Below, one piece after another: positions 1-11,299 of a DNA stretch of 64,000 nt. How positions within the stretch are numbered: the stretch's first letter is position 1; each line of letters starts with the position of its first letter. The notes beneath the pieces are model-generated. The model had not been told where the DNA came from. It did no database searches and saw nothing but the letters and a program-made list of their open reading frames with translations. This stretch comes from Seriola aureovittata (taxonomy: Eukaryota > Chordata > Actinopteri > Carangiformes > Carangidae). The translations under genes and the position numbers were made by a program. The stretch covers positions 23,911,475 to 23,975,474 of the forward strand of contig NC_079375.1 of NCBI RefSeq assembly GCF_021018895.1, given 5' to 3'.

Positions 1-340
1 AGCCTGTTGGACTGGTAACTTAGTAACTGGGAACAAATTTAAATCAAACAGTACTAAACAGCTGCCGAGAGGAAAGAGAAGTGCACATCAACATGTCATT
101 AAAGCCACTTCTGACTGTTTACACAGCAACAGCTGTCAGAGCGAGGCACAATCAACCCCGTCTCTCAGAATATAAGTTATTTACCACTAGTTTGCCCCAG
201 CACATGCAGCTTGGAGGACACGTACTGCCTACTGGAATATGACTAACATAATGAGGAAGTCAGTTTCCAAAAATGTTCTACCTGTAATACCACAGCAGCC
301 TATTACTCATCATTATTAGAGGAAAATAAAAACAGCCTCT
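1..340. other. Left-edge non-coding DNA
   Basis: Non-repetitive AT-rich sequence with no coding exon, RNA gene or recognisable transposon. It leads directly into the LINE remnant that follows. If the BRINP gene continues leftwards, this is part of its intron. Confidence 0.4.
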
Positions 341-1575
341 TTGGCCAGGCAGAGTCATAGCTCTATTGATCCATGTATGCCTACAGCTCTCAGCAGTAAT
401 GACTTTAGTAATGATAAGATTCGAACTATTAGAGACCAAACTCATCGCCTCCTGATGTCACCTGGCACCAGTTTATCTTTAAACATAGGAACCTTAGAGA
501 TAGCTGTAAAACCTGACATATATTTATTACATTTTTCTCCCATCGACCTCCACCAACCAACTCATCTCAATTATACTGTTACAGACTTAGATATGATCAA
601 CCTGTCTTTATAAACAGACTATGTAGCACAGTCCTTTAAAGCAGCTGTTATATACCTGTGTATGACCTTCGCTTTCTCTCTAAGATCCTCTAGAAAACAG
701 CCGCTGATCATTTGTGTGACTACAGAACAATGCTTTACTCAAGGATTTTCAGTCAGGATTTATGCTTTTGTTACTTTGAAGGCTGGATTATCGCAATTCC
801 TTATTATCAGGTTGCCTCCAACAACTCTCTAAAGACTCCAGCTGATCCAGAAGGCTGCAGCTCAAGTACTGACAGTAACTAGGAAAAGAGATCATATCTC
901 TCCTGTGTTGGCTTCTCTGCACTGGCTCCCTATAAAATCCAGAATAGAATTTAAAATCCTCCTCCTCACCTGCAAAGCCCCTCAATGGTCAGGCACCATC
1001 ATATCTTAAATATCTCATAGCACCCCATTACCCCACTAGAACACTGTGCTCCGAAAATGCAGGCTTAGTTGTTGTACTCTAAAAGTAGAATGGGAGGCAG
1101 AGGCTTCAGTTATCAGTCTCCTCTCCTGTGGACCCATCTCCCAGTCTGGGTCTGGGAGGTGGACACTGTCTCCATGTTTAACAGCAGGCTTAAAACTTTC
1201 CTTTTTGACAAAGCTTATAGTTAGGGCTGGCTCAGGATTGCCTTGACCCATCCTCTAGTTATGCTGCTATAGGCCTAGACTGCTGGAGCACTTCCCATGA
1301 TGCACGATTCCCTGTCTCCTCCTCTCCATCATTCATATCCCATTAATGCATGTTACTAACTCGTCATCCTCTCTCTCCTTCTGTCGCCTTCTGCAGGTAT
1401 TTCTGCCTCCAGGGCTGTTGAATGTGGGTTTGTGATGCAAGCTTGCTGCTGCCACCGTGATCCCTCTCAACACCCACTGCCACCATTATCATTATTAGTC
1501 TCTTAATTATTATTAGTCCAATATGAATGTCGTCTGACCTGCAGCCTCTATGGTTAAGGTTAGGCAAATAAAACT
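341..1575 (+). mobile_element. Decayed CR1-group (L2/Rex1-like) LINE, endonuclease-RT linker to 3' end
   Basis: Pieces of one non-LTR retrotransposon polyprotein can be read in order on the plus strand, with stops and frameshifts. At 341-600 lies the linker before the reverse transcriptase (SSIDPCMPTALSSNDF, then SLNIGTLEIAVKPDIYL). A short RT start follows, then near 700-770 a relic of the region around LCDYL...DFQSGF. At about 785-1010 is the characteristic C-terminal RT segment (QKAAAQ, RKRDHISPVLASLHWLP, KSRIEFKILLLTCKAPQW), and to about 1210 its end (SRLKTFLFDKAY in decayed form). A 3'UTR rich in TCTC runs to about 1560. The jump between about 770 and 785 skips the catalytic core, so the copy is internally deleted and inactive. 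CR1-group membership is from motif recognition; the exact family (L2, Rex1 or a relative) is not resolved. Confidence 0.8.
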
Positions 1576-2452
1576 ATTGGTTAAGCTCGGAAGTGTAAAG
1601 AAAAAGAAGTATTTGCCCAAAGTTAGGATTTCTGTCTTAGAGAAAGAGACACACATCAGGATGAGTCGACCATGTTGCCTTCTCAGAGATCACTGAAAGT
1701 GTCCTGAAGCTAAAAGCAGAGTCATATGACAATCTGCCCCACTTATGTCATGGAGACTTCACCTGTCATTTCACACTGCACTTTCACTTTATTTGTAAGT
1801 GATGCTGTCATTTCCATTTGATTCAAGCCGGGGCAGAGGAAGACAGAGAGGAAGGGGAGACAGCAGAGGGGGAGGAAGGAGGAGGGAGACAGGAAAACAC
1901 TGTCATTTGGTATTTCTAAAAGAAAAAATACCTCAAGTTTTAGACTCCACATAGCGGGATGTGGTCAGCTAAAAGACTCAATTTTCTATAAGGAACTGAT
2001 AAAAGTGCCTGAGATGGAGACATTTCTCATCCCTCCTGCTGTCAAAGTGACCGGAGGAGCAGCAGAGAAGTGAGGCAGGCACCGGCTAAGAGTATAAGTG
2101 GCTGTATGACTGTGAACTAGCCCATCACATATCTTCACATCCCTGGCTGACTTTTTCTGGATGAATTATAGTTAACAAAAGAGAGCCAGCCAAGAGGGAG
2201 AAAGCGTGAGAATGACTCACTCCAGAGTGTTCTGTACAACTCCCACAACGGTCAGAGAACAAAAAAGATAACAGATAATTAAAACATTTAATTTTCAGAC
2301 AAGTCTACGTCTCTGACGGTACAAATGGCTGTGTCAACTTTCAAGGCCATGAGCTCGGAGGATCTATTTTTAAGAGCTCATGGAGGGAGGAGAGGAAGGA
2401 GGGAAGGAGAGGTGAACGACAAGCCAAAGAAAAAAAAAATCTGAATAGAGGC
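1576..2452. other. Non-coding interval with a purine-rich tract
   Basis: No exon or RNA gene seen. Bases 1829-1893 are almost all purine on the plus strand, as are 2376-2412; these make the only notable composition bias. The short reading frames here carry no recognisable domain. Confidence 0.4.
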
Positions 2453-2453
2453 C

Positions 2454-2497
<44 letters not shown>
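2453..2497. repeat. (AT)n microsatellite
   Basis: Uninterrupted alternating A and T for about 40 bases. Confidence 0.95.
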
Positions 2498-2674
2498 TAG
2501 ATTCCAGGTTGAGGAAATGGAAATTGAAACTGCAGCCTCAGCGGGTACAGTGTATATCTATCACATTTGGTATTAAATTTGGAATAATGATAATGGTGAC
2601 AGGGGCCGATGTGAACTCTGGACCTGGTGCAGATCTCCACTGCATCATTTATAGACCACACAGCGAACAGCCTC

Positions 2675-2720
<46 letters not shown>
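2675..2720. repeat. (CA)n microsatellite
   Basis: About 23 CA units. Reading frames that cross it are artefacts of the repeat. Confidence 0.97.
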
Positions 2721-2723
<3 letters not shown>

Positions 2724-2883
2724 AACCTCCACACCTCTCTGTCCTCTGCAGCAGGGAAGCAGGAGATTAAATAGACATTAAATAGTTTTGCTGTTGGGGA
2801 TCTTCATCTGTTTTTTAAACTAGTTAATGTACAAGACAAAACATAATGTGAGGGTGGGCGTGGTCGACATGCAGCTGCAGGAA

Positions 2884-2906
2884 AGAGAGAGAGAGAGAGA
2901 GAGAGT
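2884..2906. repeat. (GA)n microsatellite
   Basis: About 11 GA units. Confidence 0.9.
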
Positions 2907-3017
2907 TGGAGGAGGTGTGGAGAGCAGTCCCAGGTGAGCTGATTTATCAGCTGCTGTTTGTTGACTAATCACACTCTTCGTTTGAATGCAGTAGCATGCT
3001 GAACCTGTGATGGCTGC

Positions 3018-3049
<32 letters not shown>
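3018..3049. repeat. (CA)n microsatellite
   Basis: About 15 CA units. Confidence 0.95.
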
Positions 3050-3053
<4 letters not shown>

Positions 3054-4848
3054 CACACACAAGGAAAGACACCACACAGGCTCATTAGTAGATTGACTCA
3101 TTAGGCTGCTGAACCAGAGGTGCTCGGTAGAAGATTGAATATTTATGTTGGACGTGTGTGTGAGCAGTGTACACAATAAAAGACGCTGTTGGTGAGCGGA
3201 TCGTCTGGTCAGCGTTCGAGTTGGGAGAACTCACAGTGGCAGCGAGACGTGCTACACATAATGTTCATTTACAAATGACTAAATGACAATTAAGTCATCT
3301 TTACTTTGATGTTGACCTTTGTCTGTGATCATTTATCCTAAAGGTTGATACAGCAGTGATGTCATTCAGATGTAATTATGTTCATTTTGTCATACAACAG
3401 TCTTCTTTTTTTATACTACATAATTGTATTATTGTATTTTATGTTTATTAGCTCAGCTCATGTGTTGTTTTTTCATTTTATAATAATGAAATTATATAAT
3501 ATAGACTATAGTTATACATGATTATATATTAAGTGACAGCAGGACAGACTGTGTAACACTGACAAAGTAATTCAATTCAATAGTATAAAAAAAAAAAAAT
3601 CACATATGATGGGAAATGTTGTGATATTCGATATTATGGTATATCTGCCCAAACACAGATCTTCACAAAAACAACTTAAACACTTGTGTCAACTCACAAC
3701 ATCTCAACATGTAAACAGTAATAATATAATAATAATATATTATAATAACTCTATCTTAATAATATTCTCCGTGAAGCCTTTCTCTCAGGATTATAAAGAT
3801 ATTGAAAGATTGTTTTGCCCCTTTAAATGCCAAAGTTGATTTTTCAGTAAATTTAAACAACAAAGATTTTTGTCTGTTTTATGAGTTTGGATTTATGAGC
3901 TGTAAAGACAGATATAATCTTATAACTTATATAACCTTTAGATAACATCACCTGAGAAACAAGAGCTGATTTTACAGGCAGCCAGGTTTCTATGACTATA
4001 ATGAATATCTACTATACTTTATATATTAAACTTTAACTAGTTCAGGCCTGCATCACATTTCCCTGGTCCGTCTGAGCTCATGATTCAGAACAGACAGAAT
4101 CAGCAAAAAGTTTGAGGGATTGAAGAGAAATGTGACACAGTGTACAACAGCTACATCCCTCTGTTCTCTGCCTGTCGCTCAAAATGAACAACAACTCCTC
4201 TTTTCATCTGTTCACAGATTACACGGAGGTTATTTAAAGGGTTGGCTTTAATCTGCCAGAGACAATGCATTTACCATTCCCTCTGAAACCCTGTGTAGTT
4301 GCCCTTTAAAGAGTTCAACTCACAGAACACAATTTTATTTAATTAGAAAAATTAAATTAGGAAGGACCACATGAATCACAGCAGCAGTATAAGCTTCTTG
4401 TAAAATCCATTCACACCTAAAGTAAAGACAGAAAAATCTGTCCAAAACAGCTCATTTATAATTAATTAGCTCATTAAATCTCCACACTAGGCCGTTAAAG
4501 AAGAAGGAACATACTCAAAGCCACTGGAATTCACTTAATGCAAAGAAAAGTTTGACTTCTTCCTCCTCTTTTATCTCCGTATAAACATAGAGCAAACTTT
4601 TGGTGCGTCATGACAGAGAGGAGAGAGGAGATATTTTTGTCCCATCTGAGATTTTGTTCCAACAACAGACAAATCACAGCGTTAGCCATGGAATTAGATT
4701 TCACCCATCCAGCGCATTTTAATACAACGAGCCGCGTTATGAGTAAAAAGCGATACTGAACATCTTTTCGTTACATGCTCTCATACACACAGATTCCTGG
4801 TTCAAGCTGCTGGTTCAACAGTTAGAGCTGCATTATTAAAAATTAATT
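3050..4848. other. AT-rich non-coding interval
   Basis: AT-rich DNA without an exon, RNA gene or transposon that I can name. It contains only short A/T runs, such as poly-A at 3587-3599, and short meaningless reading frames. Confidence 0.4.
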
Positions 4849-4910
4849 CAGTGTGGAAATATTAATTTCATATATTTTATTTGGTGATAGATTTTTTTAA
4901 TACTTGATGT
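4849..4910 (+). repeat. Dispersed direct repeat, copy 1
   Basis: This stretch of about 60 bases, including ATTTCATATATTTTATTTGG and a T run followed by AATACTTGA, recurs about 990 bases further on at 5839-5898 with only a few differences. It probably belongs to a small AT-rich interspersed element. Confidence 0.75.
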
Positions 4911-5003
4911 CAGTGTCCGGCTGGTCAACATCTAATAGTCAGATATGTCAATAGGGGCTTTTGTTTTTACAAAATAAAAGATATGAGCAAGAATACGACA
5001 GGT

Positions 5004-5034
5004 ATGGATGGATGGATGGATGGATGGATGGATG
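5004..5034. repeat. (GGAT)n microsatellite
   Basis: About seven tandem GGAT units. Confidence 0.95.
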
Positions 5035-5302
5035 AAAGAATAGATTGTATGACACTATAACTAGAAACGAGCTGCTCTCTGGCACTTTATGGACATACAA
5101 TACTTCATGAGTTATATTAATTAATTGAATTATCTTTTGTGGAATTATAACAATTATTTATTCTCGTGGGTATTTAAGCAGCTTGTTTGTCTGTCCTTTC
5201 ACACTTTAACCTTTATTTAAACGTGTTCCACACAGTGATAAAGGAGTTTGAGGGGAGGTCCTTGAAAATGATGAAAGATGCCATCACTGAGGTTGAGTGA
5301 TC

Positions 5303-5342
5303 CACAGCACCCTGGGAACACTCCATGTCCCAGGGTGCTGTG
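5303..5342. repeat. Perfect 15-bp inverted repeat (hairpin)
   Basis: Left arm CACAGCACCCTGGGA (5303-5317) and right arm TCCCAGGGTGCTGTG (5328-5342) are exact reverse complements around a 10-base loop. The stem is GC-rich in an AT-rich setting. It is too short for a normal microRNA precursor, has no poly-T run that would mark a terminator, and its role is unknown. It could be the touching ends of a collapsed MITE. Confidence 0.85.
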
Positions 5343-5684
5343 TTTTGCTGATGGGCATAATGCTGTATATGCTCTGAGCAAAAGCTACAGTATCCCAGCG
5401 GACCAACATGTAGGCCTGCTTGATGTACTTTTAAAATATTTTTAAGGCTGTTGCTGTAACTTGATTAAAGAAAGTACAAAACACTAAGCGTCAGTATTTT
5501 ATAAAGATTCAGCATCATCACATTTGTTACAGTTTGGAAGTTCAAAGTGTAAAGAGAGAAAGTTGCAGGGAAAAAAAATAATGGTAAAACTAATGCATCA
5601 ACTTTTTCAGGTTGTCAACTTAAAAACATTGTGTTGATACACTGTAAAACATTATGCAGCAATTTATTGGAATTTATCGTAATT

Positions 5685-5800
5685 TGTTTATTTGATAGGG
5701 ACGATGCACGTTAATGAACACTGATATAAAATACAAGATGTGAACCAGCCAGATTGTAGCAAAAATGCTACTTTGCACCAATAGTCCCTGGGAATCAATT
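5685..5800 (+). repeat. Dispersed fish repeat fragment
   Basis: The stretch running from TTTGATAGGGACGATGCACG to AATAGTCCCTGGGA resembles an interspersed repeat I associate with teleost genomes; GGGAC near its start and GTCCC near its end make short inverted ends. Family name not assigned, and no second copy is seen in this window. Confidence 0.45.
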
Positions 5801-5838
5801 TTATATAAGTACATTTAAAGTTTTATTAATTTCAAGTT

Positions 5839-5898
5839 CAATGTGGAAATATGAATTTCATATATTTTATTTGGTGATGTTTTTTTTAATACTTGAAG
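5839..5898 (+). repeat. Dispersed direct repeat, copy 2
   Basis: Near-identical partner of the segment at 4849-4910, same orientation. Confidence 0.75.
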
Positions 5899-6255
5899 CA
5901 ACTTTTTTCATTAATATATAAGTAAATATAAAGTTGTATTAATTATTATAATTCAAGTAAATTTAACATAAAATGTCTAGTTTTAATTTTCTTTTTTTTT
6001 AAAGAACTACTCAAAGAAATAAATAATCAAAACCAGCTCAATTTTATGTGCAATCAACTTAAAATCTTGTGTTATGCAATTAATTAGTTCACAGTAATCA
6101 ATTATACTTTCAAAAGTAGATGAAAAACTAATTCACTTTACATCATGTTCCTCAGTTGGTCCAACATAATCTCACCTCTCAAGTGTCATAAATGGGAAAT
6201 CTTAATGTAAACGGTTGAGTTCAGTTTGTTTTTGGTGAGTGTAGATTTCTCTCAC

Positions 6256-6720
6256 CTGTAAATCTTGTATCTGGTAGAAAATCCCTGCTGGAACCTCTCT
6301 CTGAACTCGGTGTACTCCGGACATCTGTGGAAAGGTCCCTTCTCCGACAGCAGCCAGTCCAGCTGTCCCCCACTCTGCCTCGTGCTGAAGCCCCACGACG
6401 AGGAGCCGGAGGGGGACGAGGAGGACGAGGACGAGGAGGAGGAAGATGACGAGGACGAGGGAAACGTTAGGGAACCGTGGAGCGCCTTCCCACCATGTCC
6501 GCCGCCGCCGACTTGCTCAGCTCGGGTCGGCCACGGCTGCCATAGCAACACCCACGGCAACCATAGGAGCATCAAGGAGGATGCGGACCATCTAGCAAGG
6601 CAGGTGGAGCCATGGGAGCACCTCTCTTTTCTCATTGGCCAAGGAGTTGCCATGGTCCCGGTGGTGATGTACTAGGGCACCTGGGACCGGCATTTCTTCT
6701 GACAGTCACCTCCCACTGGC
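6256..6720 (-). CDS. brinp3: First coding exon of a BRINP-family gene (brinp3-like), partial
   Basis: BRINPs are secreted or ER-lumenal MACPF-family neural proteins linked to retinoic-acid response, cell-cycle control and neuronal development. Reading the minus strand, a pyrimidine-rich acceptor ends at 6721, a 67-base 5'UTR follows, and the ATG at 6653-6651 sits in a strong Kozak context (ACCATGG). The coding part is 132 codons plus two bases, ending at 6256 with TACAG then GTGAGA, a consensus donor. Residues 1-24 are polar and basic, 25-45 hydrophobic (signal peptide), 49-56 glycine-rich, 66-80 fifteen serines, and 98-133 match the BRINP segment just before the MACPF domain (DWLL 99-102, GPFHR 106-110, GFSTRYKIYR 124-133). 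SEKGPFHR and EYTEF favour BRINP3; LDWLL and ER fit BRINP2, so the paralog is uncertain. A coding exon 2 preceded by a non-coding exon fits the family. Later exons should lie left of the window; I see none at 1-6255. Confidence 0.85.
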
Positions 6721-6745
6721 CTGAAGAAGCAAAACACAGAAACAT
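6721..6745 (-). promoter_or_regulatory. Splice acceptor of the BRINP first coding exon
   Basis: On the minus strand a pyrimidine-rich run with TTTGCTTCTTCAG ends at 6721, directly before the exon. This shows that the exon is internal and that at least one non-coding exon lies further right. Confidence 0.65.
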
Positions 6746-7303
6746 TGGGTTTTAATCAAAAGAGACGGTGATAAGAGGTTGAAACAATTTTTCTAAATTC
6801 ATAGTTTTACTGTCGTTGATAGACACCGCTGTCCACACATTGTGATTACAGCACAGAATTACGAAGGCAGCAGAAAGCCAACATCACTCACAGCGGAGTG
6901 ATTGTTTTCATGTCTGCTCTGAATGTGCACATGAAAGGTATTCTCTGCATGTCACACACACGTGCAATTATTGTAATGAAACCATGAGCATTAGGAAGAA
7001 GGCAGGAATCAGAGGGACGTTGCTTTTGTTCCTCCAAAGGAATTCTGATGCCAGGAAAATCATATTCTACTGATGAGGGAACTGCTTTTGGTTGATGTTT
7101 ATGCGAAAGTGAATTTTAGGCCATTTTGGGTAAAAAAAAAATAGTATCTGTGTTAGCGTCTCTGTTAGTCAAATAACAAATTTGTGTAAAATCCTGCAAA
7201 TCAGGGTTGGCACTGTTCCCCCAGCTCCTCAGGAGCCCCAGAGGCCACATTCTGCCTGTGTGACAATTGCTTTTGTGGTAATTTGATTTAATGCAAAGCT
7301 CTA

Positions 7304-7305
<2 letters not shown>

Positions 7306-7362
<57 letters not shown>
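7306..7362. repeat. (GT)n microsatellite
   Basis: About 28 GT units. Confidence 0.97.
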
Positions 7363-7363
<1 letters not shown>

Positions 7364-8616
7364 AGATATGTTTGTGTGGGTGGTAATGCCATATTACCTG
7401 TAAGGACAACTGTATGTGACTGTAAAGGTTCTTATGGATGAGGGTCAAATCAGGAAAATTTGATTCCCTGAGGAAAGGACGATCACATGTTTTATTCTTT
7501 AACATTTGGAACAACTTAATGTGGTTTTCATTCTGTGCCTTTGACTGTTTGTAGATTTGTGCTGTCTGTTGTGTGGATGTTCTGCCTCAACTCTTTTATT
7601 CTGATCTTACTGCCTGGCTTTTTCTTGATTTTATTCTGTACTTTATTCTGTTAATAATCTAATTTCTTTCACAATAACTGTTCCATTAGTGCAACTTAAA
7701 TGGCAAGTCAACTTGAATTTTCCAAGTACTTTCTGTAGTAACCTTAGTGTTAAACGTAATTTAAATACTGTCCAAACCATTCAAATTTTCAGTAGGCAGG
7801 AAAAAAAACTGATGTCCCTTTGACTTTATTATATAAACGTCAAATAACATAACATCATCTTAACAGCCACCCACACAGCTATACATTTCCCACAATGCCT
7901 TTATAACGAGCTTGAACTGCAGTGAATCTGGAGCAGAGGTAACTTCACTTCACTTGCAGTAATATGCAGGACGCTGCCGTGAGCTGCACATCAGTCGCGA
8001 ACCGTGGTCGCTTGCTCATTAGTATCTGCCAGGTGAACTGTCAGTGGTTGTCCATACATGCACCTGCATGCAAACTAGCTCTCTCATTGGTGTGATCACT
8101 TGTTTTTATGCAAATGAATGATGGTCAAATGAAATTCAGCCAACCTCGCTCTTCAGCAGCAGCATGAGACGACATTCACCTTGACACAGAATGACTGAGA
8201 ATAAACTGTATAATACTGGAAACTGCAGGAGCAACAGGGTGTCTTGTCTGTCACTGTTACAGGCACAGGAGCACTGATCATTTTATTCTGATATATTTTA
8301 TTATAAAATTATAAAGATGCTAATTCCGATTCTTAATTTTGATCTATGGGGAGAAAAAAATATATTGTTTATATTTTGACAGTCCCATATTTAAAGATAT
8401 ATTTGTGGTTTTAAGAACCAAAAACCATCTCAGTGTAGTTTCACATCTCCTCTCTCAGGCTTCTCTCTGGAGCTCTAGCAACAACAGGTCGGTGAGCCAA
8501 TCAGAGGAGAGGAGACTCTGAGCTCGACCCATGAACACTCAAAGATGTGTTGTAGGTTATTTGGGATTGTTTTGTCAAAATCACACATTTTACAGGTTTT
8601 TGGACTGAAAACAGTG

Positions 8617-8621
8617 TAATT

Positions 8622-8656
<35 letters not shown>

Positions 8657-8659
8657 TAT
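8617..8659. repeat. (ATT)n microsatellite
   Basis: ATT/ATC trinucleotides, about 14 units. The asparagine or isoleucine runs read from the other strand are artefacts. Confidence 0.9.
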
Positions 8660-8868
8660 CTTGATCATCATCAGACAGGCAGTCTGCTTTTTCCCTATTG
8701 ATGTTAGCACAATGTAAAAAATTAGCTTTCAGAGACCTGTTTTTCTGTGTCAACAATCCCCTTGAAAAGAGCAAAAAGCGACAATGAATCTATCAAACTA
8801 AGATCGGATGATGTCAGTGAGAGCTCAAAAAAAACTGTAAGCAATAACTCTCTCAAACTGTTTACAGG

Positions 8869-9302
8869 GGAGACTGGGGATGGTTGTAACACGGGTCAGT
8901 TGTAACACTTCCAATTTTCTCAAATCAGGCACAAGTCACGGATCGCCTGATTCCCTCTATACACGCTCAATTTGTCCTTATGTGAGGAGGTGGCCCCCTG
9001 TGGCAGACGCAGACTGTTTTACAAGGAAAAGAATATTTTAAAGTTAAAGTTTTTTTACTTGTATGTATTTTTGTTGTCTGCTCTGTAGTTAAACTTTTCA
9101 AACTTAAATCATATTTCACTTGTGTTTGAGACCGAATCGACCGTATAGAGAAAACAATGTATTTTCTACTCGTGTTGCAGAGATAACAGCTACACCGTTT
9201 AATAGCAGACGCATGTAACTAGTCTGTATCACGTTTTAAACACACACTGGCTTAAAAGAGCTCCAAGATACAGACAGAAATGTTACAACCATCCTTGATC
9301 TC
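8869..9302. mobile_element. MITE-like non-autonomous DNA transposon with terminal inverted repeats
   Basis: The left end GGAGACTGGGGATGGTTGTAAC (8869-8890, here spanning 22 bases) is matched in inverted orientation by GTTACAACCATCCTTGATCTC (9282-9302); the inner 13 bases, GATGGTTGTAAC and one flank, agree exactly. The left part also repeats the GTTGTAAC motif internally (8884-8908). The element is about 434 bases, AT-rich inside, and has no coding capacity. I could not fix the target-site duplication, so the superfamily is open. Confidence 0.8.
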
Positions 9303-11299
9303 TATTAAAGAACAAAAACAAAAAATCTTATATTACTGTGATTATTAGAGAAACTGCAGGCCTGAAGCTAAACAGAATCTGTCTTGTAGCTGTGCTTGAG
9401 GATGAAAAATATTTATGTTTCCTTTAGTAGAGAATGAAGTCTCACTTGTGTGCTATTGCCAGTGCATTTATCCATTCATCTGTATATGAATTATACATAA
9501 CAAAATAATATAACTGACCCAGAAATGCAAGAGCCACTGCAATAACTGCTTTGTAATTGTGCCTCAGTGATTTTAGCTGAAGTTCTCCTCTCAACATGTT
9601 GTATTTTCCATTGATGGCTCAGTAAAAATGTGGATATGGATTAGAATACAATTCACTTTTCACACTGAATGAAAAGATCTGTTCATGAATCAAACAAAAA
9701 AAAGGCCCTTGTACGTTTATGGAAGCACTGGAAATCTGCAAAGATTGCTAGGTCGACTTGATAAAGTGTGACCGCTGACCCTGGAACAAAGACAGGCCGC
9801 CGCACAATGTCCTCAATGTGGTGAAATTGCACAGCTGTCGCAGCTGCATAGTCGTTCAAAGGTCAGAACCAAGAATGACTTTATTCAAAGTTTCCAAACG
9901 ATTGAAAAGTCATTTGCAGGAGCGCTTGAGTGCAAATGTGCAAAGTGGCCCTTACAGTGTCGTGTGTGCTGTCTCGATGCCACGCGTGTTTGGACAAGGA
10001 TGTCATCACCCACCTCCGTATGGATCAGGGGTGTTAACAGCACACACACACACACGCACACACACGCAAGGAATCACACTGCAGCTCAGGTGTGAACTCT
10101 CAGCATCTAACACCCAACTCCCTTGAACATTGCTTTTATTTAGTCAAAGCAGGCAAACACTCACTGTATTAACTTTTCTTTTTTTTTTTTTAAGGTGACA
10201 CTTTGAAAAGACTTTGCAGCGCCCTTCAGAAAAGTACCGGCTCGCTCTTCACCCCACAGTTAATGACTCGCCAGCGTTGCTGGGTGGAGTCTTCAGGGAG
10301 AAATCAGCATTTCAGAGCGGATATGTAAAGCAGTGGAGAAGATGCTTTAAGTGGATTGGGAAGCTAAGTATTCCCTGTTTATCTTACAAACAAATTAGAG
10401 AATTAATTTCAGGTGGATAAATGCAGGCTCAGACATGAAAAAAAACAATACTCAGGGCGCTGCATTTTTAATTTTCGCTCGCTGCGCCCAGAGATTACTG
10501 CAGTTTGAAAAGGCAATTAGTAAAGTCATCTGTCAAGCGAATGTATTTATGCAACTAAAAGCGGAATGAAAACTTGATGAATGGGAAGGTATGCTGTTGC
10601 CGTTGCAGGTAGTGTAGGGCCCCGTGGTAAAGCTGATGCAAATTAAAAAATAAGCCACCTTGTGGATCTCTAATTTTTCTTCTTATGTCCCTTAAGGAAT
10701 CAAAATAATATAAAAAAATATATATATTGTGGAATAAGAAAACTATACACTGCAGGCCTATTAGTGTCTAAGTATAAAACAACAAGAACATGTAATATTT
10801 CTATGTGCTTTTTTAACACTGACTTATTTTAGTGTGCTGGTTAGAAAATGTTTCCTATGATCCTGAAAAAGAGCTGTAAAAGGTGTCGCAACAACCAACC
10901 ACTTTCTTCTGACAGACAACAGTCATTATTTAACGAGCTGACTCGTTAAAGGAATCAAACAGAAGAAGAAAGGATGGAAAAATAGGAAAATGACAACGAG
11001 TAGAGGTCTGAATTACTGCAAAATGAAAGGAGGGATGCTTGGATCTGAGTGCGTGCCATATACAGTACATTCGCTCCTTAGCGCTCCTCATTCTTTCTCT
11101 CCTCTCTAATTCCTCCTTAGTTGCAATTCCCCTCCTCTGTACCACGTTTTTTCTGTCTCTCTCTCTCTCTGGTATTTCACCATCTCAGTCATTCTCTTTT
11201 TTCATTTCTTCATTTCCTCTCTCTTCATTTTCCTGCGTCTTTTATCTTTTTCCAACCCCCTCCTCCTATATTAGAAACCCTGATCATTCCATCTGAACT
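9303..11299. other. Non-coding interval, probable intron or upstream DNA
   Basis: No exon or named transposon. It has a (CA)n at 10040-10068 and T- and CT-rich stretches at 10172-10190 and 11150-11260. The stretch 10430-10620 is unique-looking. Reading frames here have no domain signature. Confidence 0.4.
10040..10068. repeat. (CA)n microsatellite
   Basis: About 14 units with two CG interruptions. Confidence 0.9.

Larger units (their letters stand above)
6746..8868. other. Probable BRINP intron 1 sequence with simple repeats
   Basis: No further coding exon seen. It contains the (GT)n at 7306-7362 and the (ATT)n at 8617-8659. The stretch 7860-8210 is unique-looking and GC-richer, without a recognisable motif set. 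Confidence 0.4.

Noticed and set aside
5303..5342. microRNA precursor
   Set aside because: Stem of only 15 bp with no longer paired extension; no known mature microRNA sequence.
1..6255. Next BRINP coding exon on the minus strand
   Set aside because: Looked for the family's RWKVNN, LLGRRP and KYGTHFLLSATLGG segments in reverse complement and found none; the intron probably extends beyond the window.
6265..6675. Plus-strand acidic reading frame (Glu/Asp-rich) over the BRINP exon
   Set aside because: It is the antisense shadow of the serine tract; the minus strand has splice sites, Kozak ATG, signal peptide and BRINP motifs.
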